Assembly (NCBI GenBank): GCA_017543645.1 | Contig: JAFYFR010000008.1 | Coordinates: 1-27,866 of the forward strand | Length of the DNA stretch: 27,866 nucleotides | Source of the DNA: Bacteroidales bacterium | Lineage (GTDB): Bacteria > Bacteroidota > Bacteroidia > Bacteroidales > UBA3824 | Direction of reading: 5' to 3' | In this document: positions 1-7,692 of the stretch, in pieces | How the letters are laid out: each line of letters begins with the position of its first letter | How positions within the stretch are numbered: the stretch's first letter is position 1 | The notes under the pieces: generated by a model | The model's input: the letters and a program-made list of their open reading frames with translations, nothing else | The model's database searches: none | What the model was told of the DNA's origin: nothing | Position numbers and translations under genes: made by a program

Positions 1-618
1 CATCAACGATTTTTCGCTGTCGGTAACGTAGGGAGGATTTGAGATTATCACATCAAATTCTAAATTGTTTAGAATTTCATTTTTATCATAATTTAGAATA
101 TCGGCATAGAAAATTTCTAAATTTTTCACAGAATACTTTTGTGCGTTTTTCTTGGCGGTGGACAATGCCTTATCCGAAATATCGCACGCAAAAAATTTAT
201 TTTCAGGATGTTGCAAAGCCAAATAGATTGGTATACATCCGCTGCCTGTGCCTATGTCAATAATTTTTAATCCTGATTCACGTTGTTTAAGATAATCCGA
301 AACCATCACTGCAAGTTCCTCAGTTTCAGGACGTGGTATCAGCACAGAACTCTCTGTATAGAGTTTCAAATCCAAAAACTCGGCACGGTTGAAAATATAT
401 TCCAATGGTTCTGATTTCTTAATTCTTGCCAAAACATTTTCGATGGTTTCAAATGTTGGATCCACCTCTTTTTCTGGGTAAACCGTTACATCAGTAAATG
501 GCAATCCAGTAAGATATTCAAACACTCGGTGCAAAACCGCCGACGATTCCGCCTTATCGTTGTAAATTTCTATCAACGAGGATTTTAACCTATTATAAAC
601 ATCAGAAACTGTTAACAT
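1..618 (-). CDS. prmC: Peptide chain release factor N5-glutamine methyltransferase (partial)
   Basis: The reading frame opens with ATG at 618-616 and is still open at base 1, so the C-terminal part (roughly a quarter of the usual ~280 residues) lies outside the window. PrmC/HemK methylates the glutamine of the GGQ motif of release factors RF1 and RF2 in the cytoplasm, using S-adenosylmethionine. Visible hallmarks are a helical N-terminal domain, the SAM-binding loop IDIGTGSGCIP (about residues 119-129), an acidic residue in the following strand (ACDIS), and the catalytic NPPY motif close to the left edge in the context VIISNPPYVTDSEKS. The gene starts only 11 bp after the pepD stop on the same strand, so it is probably cotranscribed with pepD. 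The NPPY context fits PrmC better than a DNA or tRNA adenine methylase. Confidence 0.93.
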   Translation of the reverse strand, partial: MLTVSDVYNRLKSSLIEIYNDKAESSAVLHRVFEYLTGLPFTDVTVYPEKEVDPTFETIENVLARIKKSEPLEYIFNRAEFLDLKLYTESSVLIPRPETEELAVMVSDYLKQRESGLKIIDIGTGSGCIPIYLALQHPENKFFACDISDKALSTAKKNAQKYSVKNLEIFYADILNYDKNEILNNLEFDVIISNPPYVTDSEKSLM

Positions 619-629
619 TTTTCTATGTT

Positions 630-2111
630 TTAGGCAATCAGACCTCCTTTTACTGGTGCGTTTTCGATAGTTTCGCGGAGAAGGAGCATAAAACGTTGCG
701 TGGATGCTATTTCTATTTTTTCGGTAGGAGTGTGGACGTTGAAAGTGTTTGGACCTACCGAAATCATATCCATGTCGGGGTATTTGCCGAGGATGAGCCC
801 ACATTCTAGCCCTGCGTGAATGGCTGTTATCAAAGGTTCTTTACCGAAAAGCTCTTTGTAAATTCCTTGCATTATATCCAGAATCTCGCTGTTCGGGTTC
901 GGCTGCCATCCCGGATATTCGCCCGAAAAACTGACTTCCGCACCGCAGTATCCGCATTGACACCTTATTATATTACATAAATATTCCGATTGTGACGATG
1001 ATGAGCTGCGCAGAAGGTTCTCAATGGTGAATATTCCATCGTTGGTAGAAACGATTGCCATATTGTTCGACGATTCTACCAATCCGGGCATATCCGCGCT
1101 CATGGCAAAAACGCCTGAAATTATGCAGTTTCCAAGAAACATCACTTTTTTGGCACTTTCGCAGGTTAGGCATTGCTGAGGAGCGCAGGTCGGTTTGATT
1201 GCCGAGGCTTTTCCATCGGGGTCTGATTTCTCGTACTCGTTTTTTAGGATAGAGTTGAAATTGTTGACAAACAACTCAAAAGCGTCTGATTTTGAGTTGT
1301 TTACAAAGATAACAGCCTTGCTGCTTCTTGGAATGGCGTTGCGCATATTGCCGCCGTTGATGCTACAGATGTTGATGTCAAATTTCTCTTTAGCCATCCA
1401 TAACATTCTGAAAAGCAACTTTATAGCATTGGGACGGTTTTTGTGTATGTCGCATCCTGAGTGTCCGCCCAAGAAACCATCTAAAATGATTTCGTAAGCT
1501 GTGGAGTCTGATGGGGCGGGGGAGTAGTCTATCGCGGTTTGGATATGCACATTAACGCCGCCAGCGCATCCAATGTAGAAAATATTGTCCTCCTCGCTGT
1601 CGAGATTAAGCATGATTTCACTTTTGAATACGCCGGGTTCGAGACCGTTTGCGCCTGTCATGCCGGTTTCCTCGTCGATGGTGATGAGTGCTTCCAACGG
1701 GCCGTGTTTCAGCGTTTTATCTTCCATTATTGCCATAATAGCAGCCACTCCCATTCCGTCGTCACCGCCGAGGGTTGTATGGTTTGCCGACACAAAACCG
1801 TTGGAAACGATGGTTTCGATAGGGTCGGTGATAAAATTATGCGATGATGAGTCGTCTTTTTGAGGCACCATGTCGCAGTGGGCTTGCAGGAGGATGCCCT
1901 TGCGGTTGCTCATCTCTATCGAAGATGCTTTCTTGCGGAAGATGACGTTGCCCACAGCGTCGATAAACGCCTCGTCGCAATGTTCCTTGCCAAATTCGAG
2001 AAGATATTTAGTAACTTTCTGCTCGTGTTTCGATGGACGCGGTATGAGCGTCAGTTCGCGGAAGTTTTTCCAAAGCAGTTGAGGTTCAAGACCTAAGATG
2101 TTTTCGTTCAT
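630..2111 (-). CDS. pepD: Aminoacyl-histidine dipeptidase (Xaa-His dipeptidase, M20 family)
   Basis: A 493-residue cytoplasmic dinuclear zinc dipeptidase of the M20C/PepD group, which hydrolyses Xaa-His and a range of other unblocked dipeptides. All expected metal and catalytic positions are present: H78 and D80 (QAHCDMVPQK), D117 (GGDDGMG), the catalytic E147 with zinc ligand E148 (IDEETG), D171 (LNLDSEED) and H460 (NVHTPTEKIEI). Length and spacing closely match E. coli PepD. The central lid/dimerisation domain lies at roughly residues 190-390. The ATG start at 2111-2109 is about 30 bp downstream of a good Bacteroidota -7 element. The gene leads a probable two-gene transcript with prmC, 11 bp downstream. 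No residues appear to be missing. Confidence 0.95.
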   Translation of the reverse strand: MNENILGLEPQLLWKNFRELTLIPRPSKHEQKVTKYLLEFGKEHCDEAFIDAVGNVIFRKKASSIEMSNRKGILLQAHCDMVPQKDDSSSHNFITDPIETIVSNGFVSANHTTLGGDDGMGVAAIMAIMEDKTLKHGPLEALITIDEETGMTGANGLEPGVFKSEIMLNLDSEEDNIFYIGCAGGVNVHIQTAIDYSPAPSDSTAYEIILDGFLGGHSGCDIHKNRPNAIKLLFRMLWMAKEKFDINICSINGGNMRNAIPRSSKAVIFVNNSKSDAFELFVNNFNSILKNEYEKSDPDGKASAIKPTCAPQQCLTCESAKKVMFLGNCIISGVFAMSADMPGLVESSNNMAIVSTNDGIFTIENLLRSSSSSQSEYLCNIIRCQCGYCGAEVSFSGEYPGWQPNPNSEILDIMQGIYKELFGKEPLITAIHAGLECGLILGKYPDMDMISVGPNTFNVHTPTEKIEIASTQRFMLLLRETIENAPVKGGLIA

Positions 2112-2141
2112 TTGTTGTAAAAATTAATTAACTGATGTGTG

Positions 2142-2149
2142 CAAATATA
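2142..2149 (-). promoter_or_regulatory. Bacteroidota -7 promoter element for pepD-prmC
   Basis: On the minus strand this reads TATATTTG followed by C, a perfect match to the TAnnTTTG -7 consensus of the Bacteroidota housekeeping sigma factor. It lies 30 bp upstream of the pepD ATG. No convincing TTTG -33 element is visible at the usual spacing. Confidence 0.7.
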
Positions 2150-2228
2150 GCAATCAGAAAAGATTTTTTAACAGAAGAATAGCGTAAAATGTGAATTTTT
2201 TTTCAGTATTTTGCAAAAAAATTGAATA

Positions 2229-2789
2229 ATGACCGTAACGGAAAACATATCCGACTCTGAACTTATTAAACTATTTGAAGATACTTCAAAACGAGAAACA
2301 GTTTTCCGTATTATCATGAAAAGGTACGGTGCGAAACTCTATTCGCATGTGCGGACTTTTTTCACGTCGCATGAGGAGGCGGACGACATTGTTCAAAATA
2401 CATTTGTAAAGGCTTGGAGTGCAATGCCAAAGTTCCGTGCCGAATCGTCGTTGTATACTTGGCTTTACAGGATTGCTACAAACGAGGCTCTCACTTTTGT
2501 CCGTAATAAGAAAAACCGCAATACCGTTTCGCTCGACGGCGAAGAAAACTTTTATCAGATACCCTTCGAGGACAACTCTCCGCATCATTCTGGCGAATAT
2601 ATCGCGTCACGGCTCAAGTCGGCGGTAGAACAATTACCTGAAAAACAACGCATTGTGTTTAATATGAAATATTTTGAGGAGATGCGTTACGAAGATATGT
2701 CTGAGATACTTGGCACATCGGTAGGCGCGTTGAAGGCATCATACCATTTTGCCGTAAAAAAAATAGAAAGTTATTTAGAAAGAGATTAA
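2229..2789 (+). CDS. ECF-type RNA polymerase sigma factor
   Basis: A 186-residue group IV (extracytoplasmic function) sigma-70 family protein. Region sigma2 covers roughly residues 22-90, with a recognisable core-binding and melting segment (EEADDIVQNTFVKAW, then YTWLYRIATNEAL). Region sigma4 covers roughly residues 130-182, with the helix-turn-helix segment around LPEKQRIVF through YEDMSEILGTSVGALKASYH. There is no sigma3 domain and no long extension, as usual for the class. It is followed at 45 bp by a single-span membrane protein and then by a Spy-like exported protein, which suggests an envelope-stress regulon controlled by membrane sequestration of the sigma factor. A weak -7-like TATTTTGC lies at 2207-2214. 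Its specific ECF subgroup cannot be assigned by eye. Confidence 0.93.
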   Translation: MTVTENISDSELIKLFEDTSKRETVFRIIMKRYGAKLYSHVRTFFTSHEEADDIVQNTFVKAWSAMPKFRAESSLYTWLYRIATNEALTFVRNKKNRNTVSLDGEENFYQIPFEDNSPHHSGEYIASRLKSAVEQLPEKQRIVFNMKYFEEMRYEDMSEILGTSVGALKASYHFAVKKIESYLERD

Positions 2790-2834
2790 ACCAAAATTAA
2801 TTATCAAAGTCAAACATACAAAAAGAATTGCAAT

Positions 2835-3245
2835 ATGAATTTAGACGACTATAAGGGACTATTTAACTTAGAAGCTCCTGCTGGATATGCCGACCGCCTT
2901 GCCGACAAGGTGATGGACAGGATAATGCAAGAGGAGCAGGCTCATGTCGTGGCTAAGTCAAAGCGCAGCAGGATAATCAAAATTAGTGTGTGGATAGCCT
3001 CGGCAGCAGCAGTCATTGTGGCAGGATTGTTCGTATTGTCGCCGTCAGCAAAAACCGCCGACCAAACCGATGAATATCTCTACGAAGATTACGCCACATT
3101 TTCGCTTATCGAGTCGAGCAGCACATATTCGCTCTGCGACTATTTTTACGACAATACCCACTCAAACGAAATCACTTACTCGGCTACCGAGTTTGCCGAC
3201 TACGGACACCGTCTGAGCGGCGATATTATTATTGAAGGATATTAA
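2835..3245 (+). CDS. Single-span membrane protein, putative anti-sigma factor
   Basis: A 136-residue protein with a charged cytoplasmic N-terminal part (residues 1-48), one transmembrane helix (about 50-70, IKISVWIASAAAVIVAGLFV) and a short, acidic and tyrosine-rich periplasmic tail. This topology, and its position directly downstream of an ECF sigma gene, fit an anti-sigma factor. I see no HxxxCxxC zinc motif of the ZAS family and no FecR domain, so the assignment rests on context and topology only. The gene lies 45 bp after the sigma gene and 10 bp before the Spy-like gene. An alternative is a membrane protein of unknown function that is merely cotranscribed. Confidence 0.6.
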   Translation: MNLDDYKGLFNLEAPAGYADRLADKVMDRIMQEEQAHVVAKSKRSRIIKISVWIASAAAVIVAGLFVLSPSAKTADQTDEYLYEDYATFSLIESSSTYSLCDYFYDNTHSNEITYSATEFADYGHRLSGDIIIEGY

Positions 3246-3255
3246 AACAAGCATT

Positions 3256-3741
3256 ATGATGAAGTACCTAAAATATATAGTTTGTGCGTTGTTACTTACT
3301 GTCGCTTTTTCGGACTTGCAGGCTCAGACCGACTCCACCAACACATGGGAACAGCGCAAAAAGCAGTACAAAGCCGACAAGATAGCTTATATATCTATGG
3401 AGATGGGCTTTACAGTAGACGAGGCTCAGAAATTCTGGCCGGTTTACAACAAGTACGACGCCAAGTACGACGAACTTTTCTGCCAACGCCGTCAGGCTTA
3501 CAACGGGCGCAAGCTCGAACAGATGACTGACGCCGAATGTGCCACCGCTATGGACAAGCTCGGCGAGTTAGACCGTATGGAGATGCAGACACATCGCGAG
3601 TACGAAACTGAACTCCGCCAGTTGTTCCCTGCCAAGTTTGTGTTGAGATATTTTACAGCTGAGAGCGATTTTAAACGGAAGGCTGTCAACCGTCCCAAAT
3701 ATCACGGACAGTTGGGGCAGGATTATAAAAATCAGAAATAA
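3256..3741 (+). CDS. Exported Spy/CpxP-like periplasmic protein
   Basis: About 161 residues from the chosen ATG at 3256; a second ATG follows directly at 3259. An in-frame codon at 3232 overlaps the previous gene and would place eight polar residues before the signal peptide, so I reject it. The N-terminus is a signal peptide (KYLKYIVCALLLTVAFSDLQAQ, cleaved near AQ-TD). The mature part is helical and highly charged, with a core around FTVDEAQKFWPVYNKYDAKY. This pattern is shared by the many Bacteroidota periplasmic proteins of the Spy/CpxP/heavy-metal-sensor type, which act as chaperones or stress sensors. As third gene behind an ECF sigma factor it is a plausible effector or sensor for the regulon. 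The family assignment is by pattern, not by search. Confidence 0.6.
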   Translation: MMKYLKYIVCALLLTVAFSDLQAQTDSTNTWEQRKKQYKADKIAYISMEMGFTVDEAQKFWPVYNKYDAKYDELFCQRRQAYNGRKLEQMTDAECATAMDKLGELDRMEMQTHREYETELRQLFPAKFVLRYFTAESDFKRKAVNRPKYHGQLGQDYKNQK

Positions 3742-3763
3742 AGTTTTTTTAACTAAATTGTTG

Positions 3764-3794
3764 ATTGAAATAATCTAAACTTGTTTTACCTTTG
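3764..3794 (+). promoter_or_regulatory. Bacteroidota promoter upstream of the 3811 gene
   Basis: The -7 element TACCTTTG lies at 3787-3794, and a near-consensus ATTG lies at 3764-3767 with 19 bp between them. Transcription should begin near 3800. That rules out the in-frame TTG at 3781 as a start codon and supports the ATG at 3811. Confidence 0.7.
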
Positions 3795-3810
3795 TAAAAA
3801 ATTTGCGCAA

Positions 3811-4299
3811 ATGATATCCTTGTTGAAATATAAGTCAGACTTCGAGATATACTCACAAATGACGGCAGAGGAGTTCGCCGACCTTCTGTTCAAGAGGTTG
3901 CGCCCGCAGCTTGAGGATGCTTATATGAACGACCGTTGGCGTCACAACAACGAGTACAAATTTAAAGGAACATTCTGCCGTTTTGTATGGAACGGATTCA
4001 ACCGTTTCAATGGAATTTTGGGAGGCTCGCTCTCAGTTGAGAAAAATCAGGGGCTTATCACCGTGCACAGCGAAATCAATTTCAAAGAGGTCTTTCTTTT
4101 GTGCTTGATTTTCAGCATTATACCTTTGTGCGATTTTTGGGGCGAACCCGCTTACCGTATTTTGTTAGCTTTCTTAATCTGGCTTGTTTATCTTGCCAAC
4201 TATATTATATCCTTTATCCGTATAAACCGATTTTATAAAAACGAGGTCAGAGAGACCTTCCTCGGAAACGACAGTTCTGTGGGTAAGAAACTTTTGTAA
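3811..4299 (+). CDS. Hypothetical membrane protein
   Basis: A 162-residue protein starting at ATG 3811 (MISLLKYKSD). An upstream TTG at 3781 lies before the promoter and cannot be used. The first half (about residues 1-85) is soluble and contains conserved-looking polar stretches such as FADLLFKRLRPQLEDAY and a basic/aromatic patch (FCRFVWNGFNRFNG). The second half holds two adjacent hydrophobic segments (about residues 88-106 and 112-132), separated by a short turn containing GEPAYR, then a basic cytoplasmic tail. I do not recognise the family. It has its own promoter and lies 70 bp upstream of a secreted CAP-domain protein, but no functional link is evident. Confidence 0.7.
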   Translation: MISLLKYKSDFEIYSQMTAEEFADLLFKRLRPQLEDAYMNDRWRHNNEYKFKGTFCRFVWNGFNRFNGILGGSLSVEKNQGLITVHSEINFKEVFLLCLIFSIIPLCDFWGEPAYRILLAFLIWLVYLANYIISFIRINRFYKNEVRETFLGNDSSVGKKLL

Positions 4300-4369
4300 C
4301 GATAACAACAACCGACAAACAACATTAACTCGCTTTGTTTGAATATGTTTCAATAAAAATAATTGAGTT

Positions 4370-5008
4370 ATGTTAAGAAAATCTATTTTTGCAATCTGTT
4401 TGTTGACAATGATGGTGTTAACTGCTAAGTCTCAAATCGTTCGTGATTCGCGTTGGGACGTTGAAGTTTTCAACAAAGCCAACACAGCCAAAGACGTTAG
4501 CTACCTTTCTGAAGACGAAAAGTCTGTTATCTGCCTGTGCAACCTTGCACGTAGCAACGGCCGTCTTTTTGCCAACACCTATGTCCGCGACTATGTCGCC
4601 GCTAAATCCCTCACATCTTCGTATGTGGAAACTCTCATCGCCGACCTTCAGAATGTCCGCGACTTGCCGATGCTCATTCCCGACCTCGGTCTTTGCACCG
4701 CAGCAGCCAACCATGCCTCCGACATAGGCAGCACCGGACGTACCGGACATAGTTCTTCCGACGGCCGCGACCTCGTTAAGCGTTTCGAAAAGTATTTTGA
4801 GAAAGGCACTATTTCGGAAAACTGTTCTTATGGTAAATCCACACCCCTCGACATCGTGATGCAGCTCCTTATCGACGACGGTGTAGAGAGCCTTGGGCAC
4901 AGAACTGTCATGCTCTCCGACAAATACGGAGCAGTGGGCGTATCTATTGCCAATCATACCATTTTTCAATACAACTGTGTGTTAGATTTATTTGATTCTT
5001 TCCTTTAA
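4370..5008 (+). CDS. Secreted CAP-domain (SCP/PR-1-like) protein
   Basis: A 212-residue protein with an N-terminal signal peptide (about residues 1-21, ending LTAKSQ) followed by a CAP/SCP domain. The family hallmarks are visible: a helix with AANHASDIG, then GRTGHSS containing H127, the acidic ISENCSYG with E150, and the second histidine motif SLGHRTVMLSDKYGAVGVSI with H177. The His/Glu/His set corresponds to the conserved CAP cavity tetrad. Bacterial members are secreted and mostly uncharacterised; proposed roles include binding of lipids or small molecules. The protein ends soon after the domain. A TATGTTTC sequence at 4344-4351 is a weak -7 candidate, and a strong terminator follows at 5069-5101. 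Confidence 0.85.
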   Translation: MLRKSIFAICLLTMMVLTAKSQIVRDSRWDVEVFNKANTAKDVSYLSEDEKSVICLCNLARSNGRLFANTYVRDYVAAKSLTSSYVETLIADLQNVRDLPMLIPDLGLCTAAANHASDIGSTGRTGHSSSDGRDLVKRFEKYFEKGTISENCSYGKSTPLDIVMQLLIDDGVESLGHRTVMLSDKYGAVGVSIANHTIFQYNCVLDLFDSFL

Positions 5009-5068
5009 TCTTTTAGCTTTCTATTCCTTATAAAACAAACGAGGTTATATTATTATTTATTTTTTTGG

Positions 5069-5101
5069 GCGGATCGGCTTTTTTGTCGGTCTGCTTTTTT
5101 T
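5069..5101 (+). terminator. Rho-independent terminator after the CAP-domain gene
   Basis: A 10-bp stem including three G-U pairs is formed by GCGGATCGGC (5069-5078) and GTCGGTCTGC (5085-5094). The loop is six T residues, and a run of T follows the stem. It terminates plus-strand transcription before the aminopeptidase promoter. Confidence 0.85.
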
Positions 5102-5120
5102 ATTTTTTTTCTATTTTTAT

Positions 5121-5128
5121 TAACTTTG
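5121..5128 (+). promoter_or_regulatory. Bacteroidota -7 promoter element for aminopeptidase P
   Basis: TAACTTTG (followed by C) is a perfect TAnnTTTG element 24 bp upstream of the ATG at 5153, which would give a short 5' leader. The region 20 bp further upstream is T-rich without a clear TTTG. Confidence 0.7.
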
Positions 5129-5152
5129 CAGTGAAACTAAACATAATGTTTT

Positions 5153-6913
5153 ATGAACAGTAATTTGCAAAAACTCAGACAAGCGGCTCTAAGCGCAGGC
5201 ATTGACGCTTATATTATATTCAACACCGACCCTCATTCGTGCGAATATGTTCCAGACGACTACCGTGTGGTGGAGCAGTTGTGCGGATTCACCGGCGACA
5301 ATGCCACCATGGTAATAACTCAGGATTATGCCGGATTGTGGACTGATTCGCGTTTTTATATTGCTGGCGCAAAGGAACTTGAAGGTTCAGGAGTGCAACT
5401 TGTGAAAACCACAGAGCCCTCTTTTGTGTCGTGGCTCAAGAGTAACATTAAAAAAGGCGGCGTAGTTGCCTTCGACGGCACTTGCACCACCGCGTCGTCG
5501 TATTTCGACATAGAGAAGAAGCTTTCGCCACTCGGCATAGTAATCAACGAAAAGCTCGACCTCACATCTTCGTTCTGGCCAGACCGTCCGCAACCCAAGA
5601 TTTCAAAGGTTTATGCTTTGGACACCGAATATGCCGGACTTTCTACCAAGGAAAAACTCAATTTGCTGATTCCCAAACTCGAAGACGAAAAAGCCGACAA
5701 ACTTCTGACCTCCGACCTTGCTGAAATAGCGTGGCTGCTTAACCTTCGCGCGTCGGATATTAGTTATTGTCCTGTTTTTAAGGCTTTTATGATAATTGAT
5801 AAGAGTGGTAGCATGGTACTTTTTGCTGATAAGAAACGTTTCGACAAGCAAATCTCCGACTATCTTTCGGAACTTGGCGTGGTGGTGTGCGCTTACGAAT
5901 TAGTGTACACTGCATTGTCGAGGTTGTCGGAAGGAGAGACACTTTTGGTGGATACCAATTCGGCCAACGCGACGCTCTATCTTTCGGTAAACAAAAAATG
6001 CAAGATAATCCAGCGCCGCAGTCCGTTGCTGCTGATGAAGGCGCAGAAAAACGAAACCGAGCTAAACAACATCCGTAAGACCATGGTGGTGGACGGAGTA
6101 GCATTGGAGCGTTTTTTCTATTGGCTTGAGCAACAGCTTGCACAGTCGAAACCTGTTACCGAACTTGATGCCGCCGCCAAACTGCTCGAATTCCGTCAGC
6201 AGGGCGACAAGTTTATTTCCGAAAGTTTCGCCTGCATTTCGGCGTTCAACCAGCACGCCGCAATGCCGCATTACGCACCCGATAAAACTACTAATATTTT
6301 AATAGAAAAAGACGGTGTTTACCTTGTGGATTCGGGCGGACAATATTTTACTGGCACCACCGATATTACAAGGGTGATACCTACGGGAAAAATCTCCGAT
6401 GATTTCTCTACCGACTATACACTTGTGCTTAAAGCAATGATAAACATTTCGTTAGCTAAATTTCCAAATAAAACAACTGGTGCGGCAATCGACGCTATCG
6501 GTCGAATTAATATGTGGAAATGCGGCAAAGACTTCGGACACGGCACTGGTCACGGAGTGGGATTCTGCCTGAATGTTCACGAAGGACCTGTTTCAATATC
6601 CCCGGGAGCTACTAAAACGCAGATGTTGCCCGGCATGGTGTCGTCAAACGAGCCAGGATTTTATCTCGAAGGCAAGTACGGCATCCGAATTGAAAACCTT
6701 GTGGTAGTACAACCATCTGAGTTTGAAGATTTTAACTGTTTCGAAACACTTACATTGTGCCATATCGACACACGTCCTGTCAACAAGGCTTTGCTCTCTG
6801 TAGAGGAGATTGAATTTATAAATAATTATAACAAACGTGTATTCCTGACCATTTCGCCATATTTAGACGGCAGCGAAATTGATTATTTAAAAAATAGGAC
6901 ACAAGAAATATAA
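5153..6913 (+). CDS. Xaa-Pro aminopeptidase (aminopeptidase P, M24B family)
   Basis: A 586-residue cytoplasmic metallopeptidase that removes an N-terminal residue preceding proline. It has the long three-domain form related to eukaryotic XPNPEP1: two creatinase-like N-terminal domains (about residues 1-135 and 150-310), then the pita-bread catalytic domain (about 315-540) and a C-terminal extension. The dinuclear metal ligands are all present: D393 (YLVDSGG), D404 (GTTDITR), H467 (GHGTGHGVGF), E500 (SSNEPGFY) and E514 (RIENLV). Their spacing is nearly identical to that in the human enzyme. The start codon sits just behind a perfect -7 element. The gene is followed 64 bp later by an independently promoted receiver-domain gene, so it is probably monocistronic. 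Confidence 0.95.
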   Translation: MNSNLQKLRQAALSAGIDAYIIFNTDPHSCEYVPDDYRVVEQLCGFTGDNATMVITQDYAGLWTDSRFYIAGAKELEGSGVQLVKTTEPSFVSWLKSNIKKGGVVAFDGTCTTASSYFDIEKKLSPLGIVINEKLDLTSSFWPDRPQPKISKVYALDTEYAGLSTKEKLNLLIPKLEDEKADKLLTSDLAEIAWLLNLRASDISYCPVFKAFMIIDKSGSMVLFADKKRFDKQISDYLSELGVVVCAYELVYTALSRLSEGETLLVDTNSANATLYLSVNKKCKIIQRRSPLLLMKAQKNETELNNIRKTMVVDGVALERFFYWLEQQLAQSKPVTELDAAAKLLEFRQQGDKFISESFACISAFNQHAAMPHYAPDKTTNILIEKDGVYLVDSGGQYFTGTTDITRVIPTGKISDDFSTDYTLVLKAMINISLAKFPNKTTGAAIDAIGRINMWKCGKDFGHGTGHGVGFCLNVHEGPVSISPGATKTQMLPGMVSSNEPGFYLEGKYGIRIENLVVVQPSEFEDFNCFETLTLCHIDTRPVNKALLSVEEIEFINNYNKRVFLTISPYLDGSEIDYLKNRTQEI

Positions 6914-6948
6914 TGAAGACTAATTGTGTGAATTTGCAAAAAAAACGC

Positions 6949-6956
6949 TATATTTG
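6949..6956 (+). promoter_or_regulatory. Bacteroidota -7 promoter element for the receiver-domain gene
   Basis: TATATTTG at 6949-6956 is a perfect -7 element 22 bp before the ATG at 6978. Its presence shows that an in-frame TTG at 6924 lies upstream of the transcript and is not the start. Inverted arms TTGTGTG (6924-6930) and CACACAA (6959-6965) flank it. Confidence 0.75.
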
Positions 6957-6977
6957 CGCACACAAAAAACGAATTTT

Positions 6978-7346
6978 ATGGCAGAAACAGTAAAAAATGT
7001 ATTGATTGTCGAGGACAATGAATACAATATGTTGTATCTTACCGAAGTTATGTCGATGTATAATCTTAATTTGATATGTGCTGCTAACGGTCATGAGGCT
7101 GTAACGAAGGCACGCGAGAACAAAATCGACCTTGTGCTTATGGACGTAAGGATGCCCGAGATGGGCGGATGCGAAGCCGCTAAGGAGATACGTAAAATTA
7201 CGCCGGATGTGGTAATTATTGCTCAGACCGCTTATCTGCTTGATACCGAAATAGAACAGTATGACAATGTTTTCAACGATTATTTGGTAAAGCCCATCAA
7301 CAAAGAGCAGCTTGCTCGTTTGGTGGAACGTTATCTACAGGATTAA
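6978..7346 (+). CDS. Stand-alone response regulator (receiver domain only)
   Basis: A 122-residue CheY-like receiver with no output domain. Conserved positions are present: the acidic pocket E12/D13 (IVEDN), phosphoacceptor D56 (LVLMDVRMPEMGG), T84 (IAQTAY) and K105 (YLVKPINKEQL). The downstream PI after the lysine, and the VEDNEYNMLYL start, resemble receivers detached from or serving hybrid histidine kinases. No histidine kinase or phosphotransfer gene is in the window, so its partner is encoded elsewhere. The ATG at 6978 is preferred because the promoter -7 element lies between it and an upstream TTG. It is probably a phosphorelay intermediate or a protein-protein switch. Confidence 0.93.
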   Translation: MAETVKNVLIVEDNEYNMLYLTEVMSMYNLNLICAANGHEAVTKARENKIDLVLMDVRMPEMGGCEAAKEIRKITPDVVIIAQTAYLLDTEIEQYDNVFNDYLVKPINKEQLARLVERYLQD

Positions 7347-7453
7347 CCGTAATAAAATTGTTTTTTTAGATATTGTTATTTCGATTTTTTTGTATAGACA
7401 GTTGATTAGCAAAATGTTATATGTTAAAAAAAAATACTTGAAATTTTTTTTAT

Positions 7454-7461
7454 TAAATTTG
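7454..7461 (+). promoter_or_regulatory. Possible extra -7 element upstream of the small-RNA locus
   Basis: TAAATTTG matches the TAnnTTTG consensus but has no TTTG at the right distance upstream and lies in very AT-rich DNA. It could be a second promoter for the first small transcript or a chance match. Confidence 0.3.
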
Positions 7462-7480
7462 TAAAAAAAAGACCAAAAAG

Positions 7481-7512
7481 TTTGCATTAATAAAAAATAT
7501 ATCATAGTTTTG
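7481..7512 (+). promoter_or_regulatory. Strong Bacteroidota promoter of candidate small RNA A
   Basis: TTTG at 7481-7484 and TAGTTTTG at 7505-7512 are separated by exactly 20 bp, a full two-element match to the Bacteroidota consensus. No coding sequence follows; a strong terminator lies about 90-120 bp downstream. The promoter therefore points to a short non-coding transcript starting near 7518. Confidence 0.75.
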
Positions 7513-7517
7513 CAACA

Positions 7518-7634
7518 AAGAATCTGATAAAGATTTCTAATAAAAGTGAGTGTTATAATTTTTTTGAGTTAATAGTTTGATTTTAGGTTGTTATTTGTAT
7601 CTGGAGTGTTGCAGTGATTGCAACACTCCTTTTT
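7518..7634 (+). ncRNA. Candidate small RNA A (about 115 nt)
   Basis: The interval is defined by a two-element promoter (7481-7512) and a strong intrinsic terminator (7603-7634); the exact 5' end is estimated. It contains no ATG-initiated frame. The only short frame is an eight-codon GTG-started one at 7546. A small AATCT/AGATT hairpin sits near the 5' end. The middle carries a 22-nt element at 7568-7589 that recurs in the next unit. I do not recognise a known RNA family, and the transcript is inferred from signals only. Confidence 0.55.
7603..7634 (+). terminator. Intrinsic terminator of candidate small RNA A
   Basis: A perfect 11-bp stem, GGAGTGTTGCA (7603-7613) with TGCAACACTCC (7619-7629), has a 5-nt loop and is followed by five T residues. 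The minus-strand side lacks an adequate T-run, so it acts on plus-strand transcripts. Confidence 0.9.
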
Positions 7635-7679
7635 AAACCGAAATCAAACGGTGTAATAAAGAAAATAATTTATTTTTCA

Positions 7680-7687
7680 TAGTTTTG
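7680..7687 (+). promoter_or_regulatory. -7 promoter element of candidate small RNA B
   Basis: TAGTTTTG is identical to the -7 element of unit A, including the preceding TCA. No TTTG is seen about 20 bp upstream, so this promoter is weaker by sequence or needs help. Confidence 0.5.
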
Positions 7688-7692
7688 TTAGG

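Noticed and set aside
3781..3810. Upstream TTG start extending the 3811 membrane-protein gene by ten residues
   Set aside because: The promoter -7 element TACCTTTG lies at 3787-3794, within this extension, so the TTG would not be transcribed.
4418..4969. Long 183-codon open frame on the minus strand opposite the CAP-domain gene
   Set aside because: It lies entirely within the CAP-domain gene, shows no domain, and the sense protein has a signal peptide and conserved motifs.
6924..6977. TTG-started extension of the receiver-domain protein
   Set aside because: It spans the promoter -7 element at 6949-6956; the receiver domain begins normally at ATG 6978.
7546..7572. Eight-codon GTG-started mini-frame in small RNA A as a leader peptide
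   Set aside because: It has no runs of regulatory codons, no gene follows the hairpin within the same transcript, and unit B has no counterpart.
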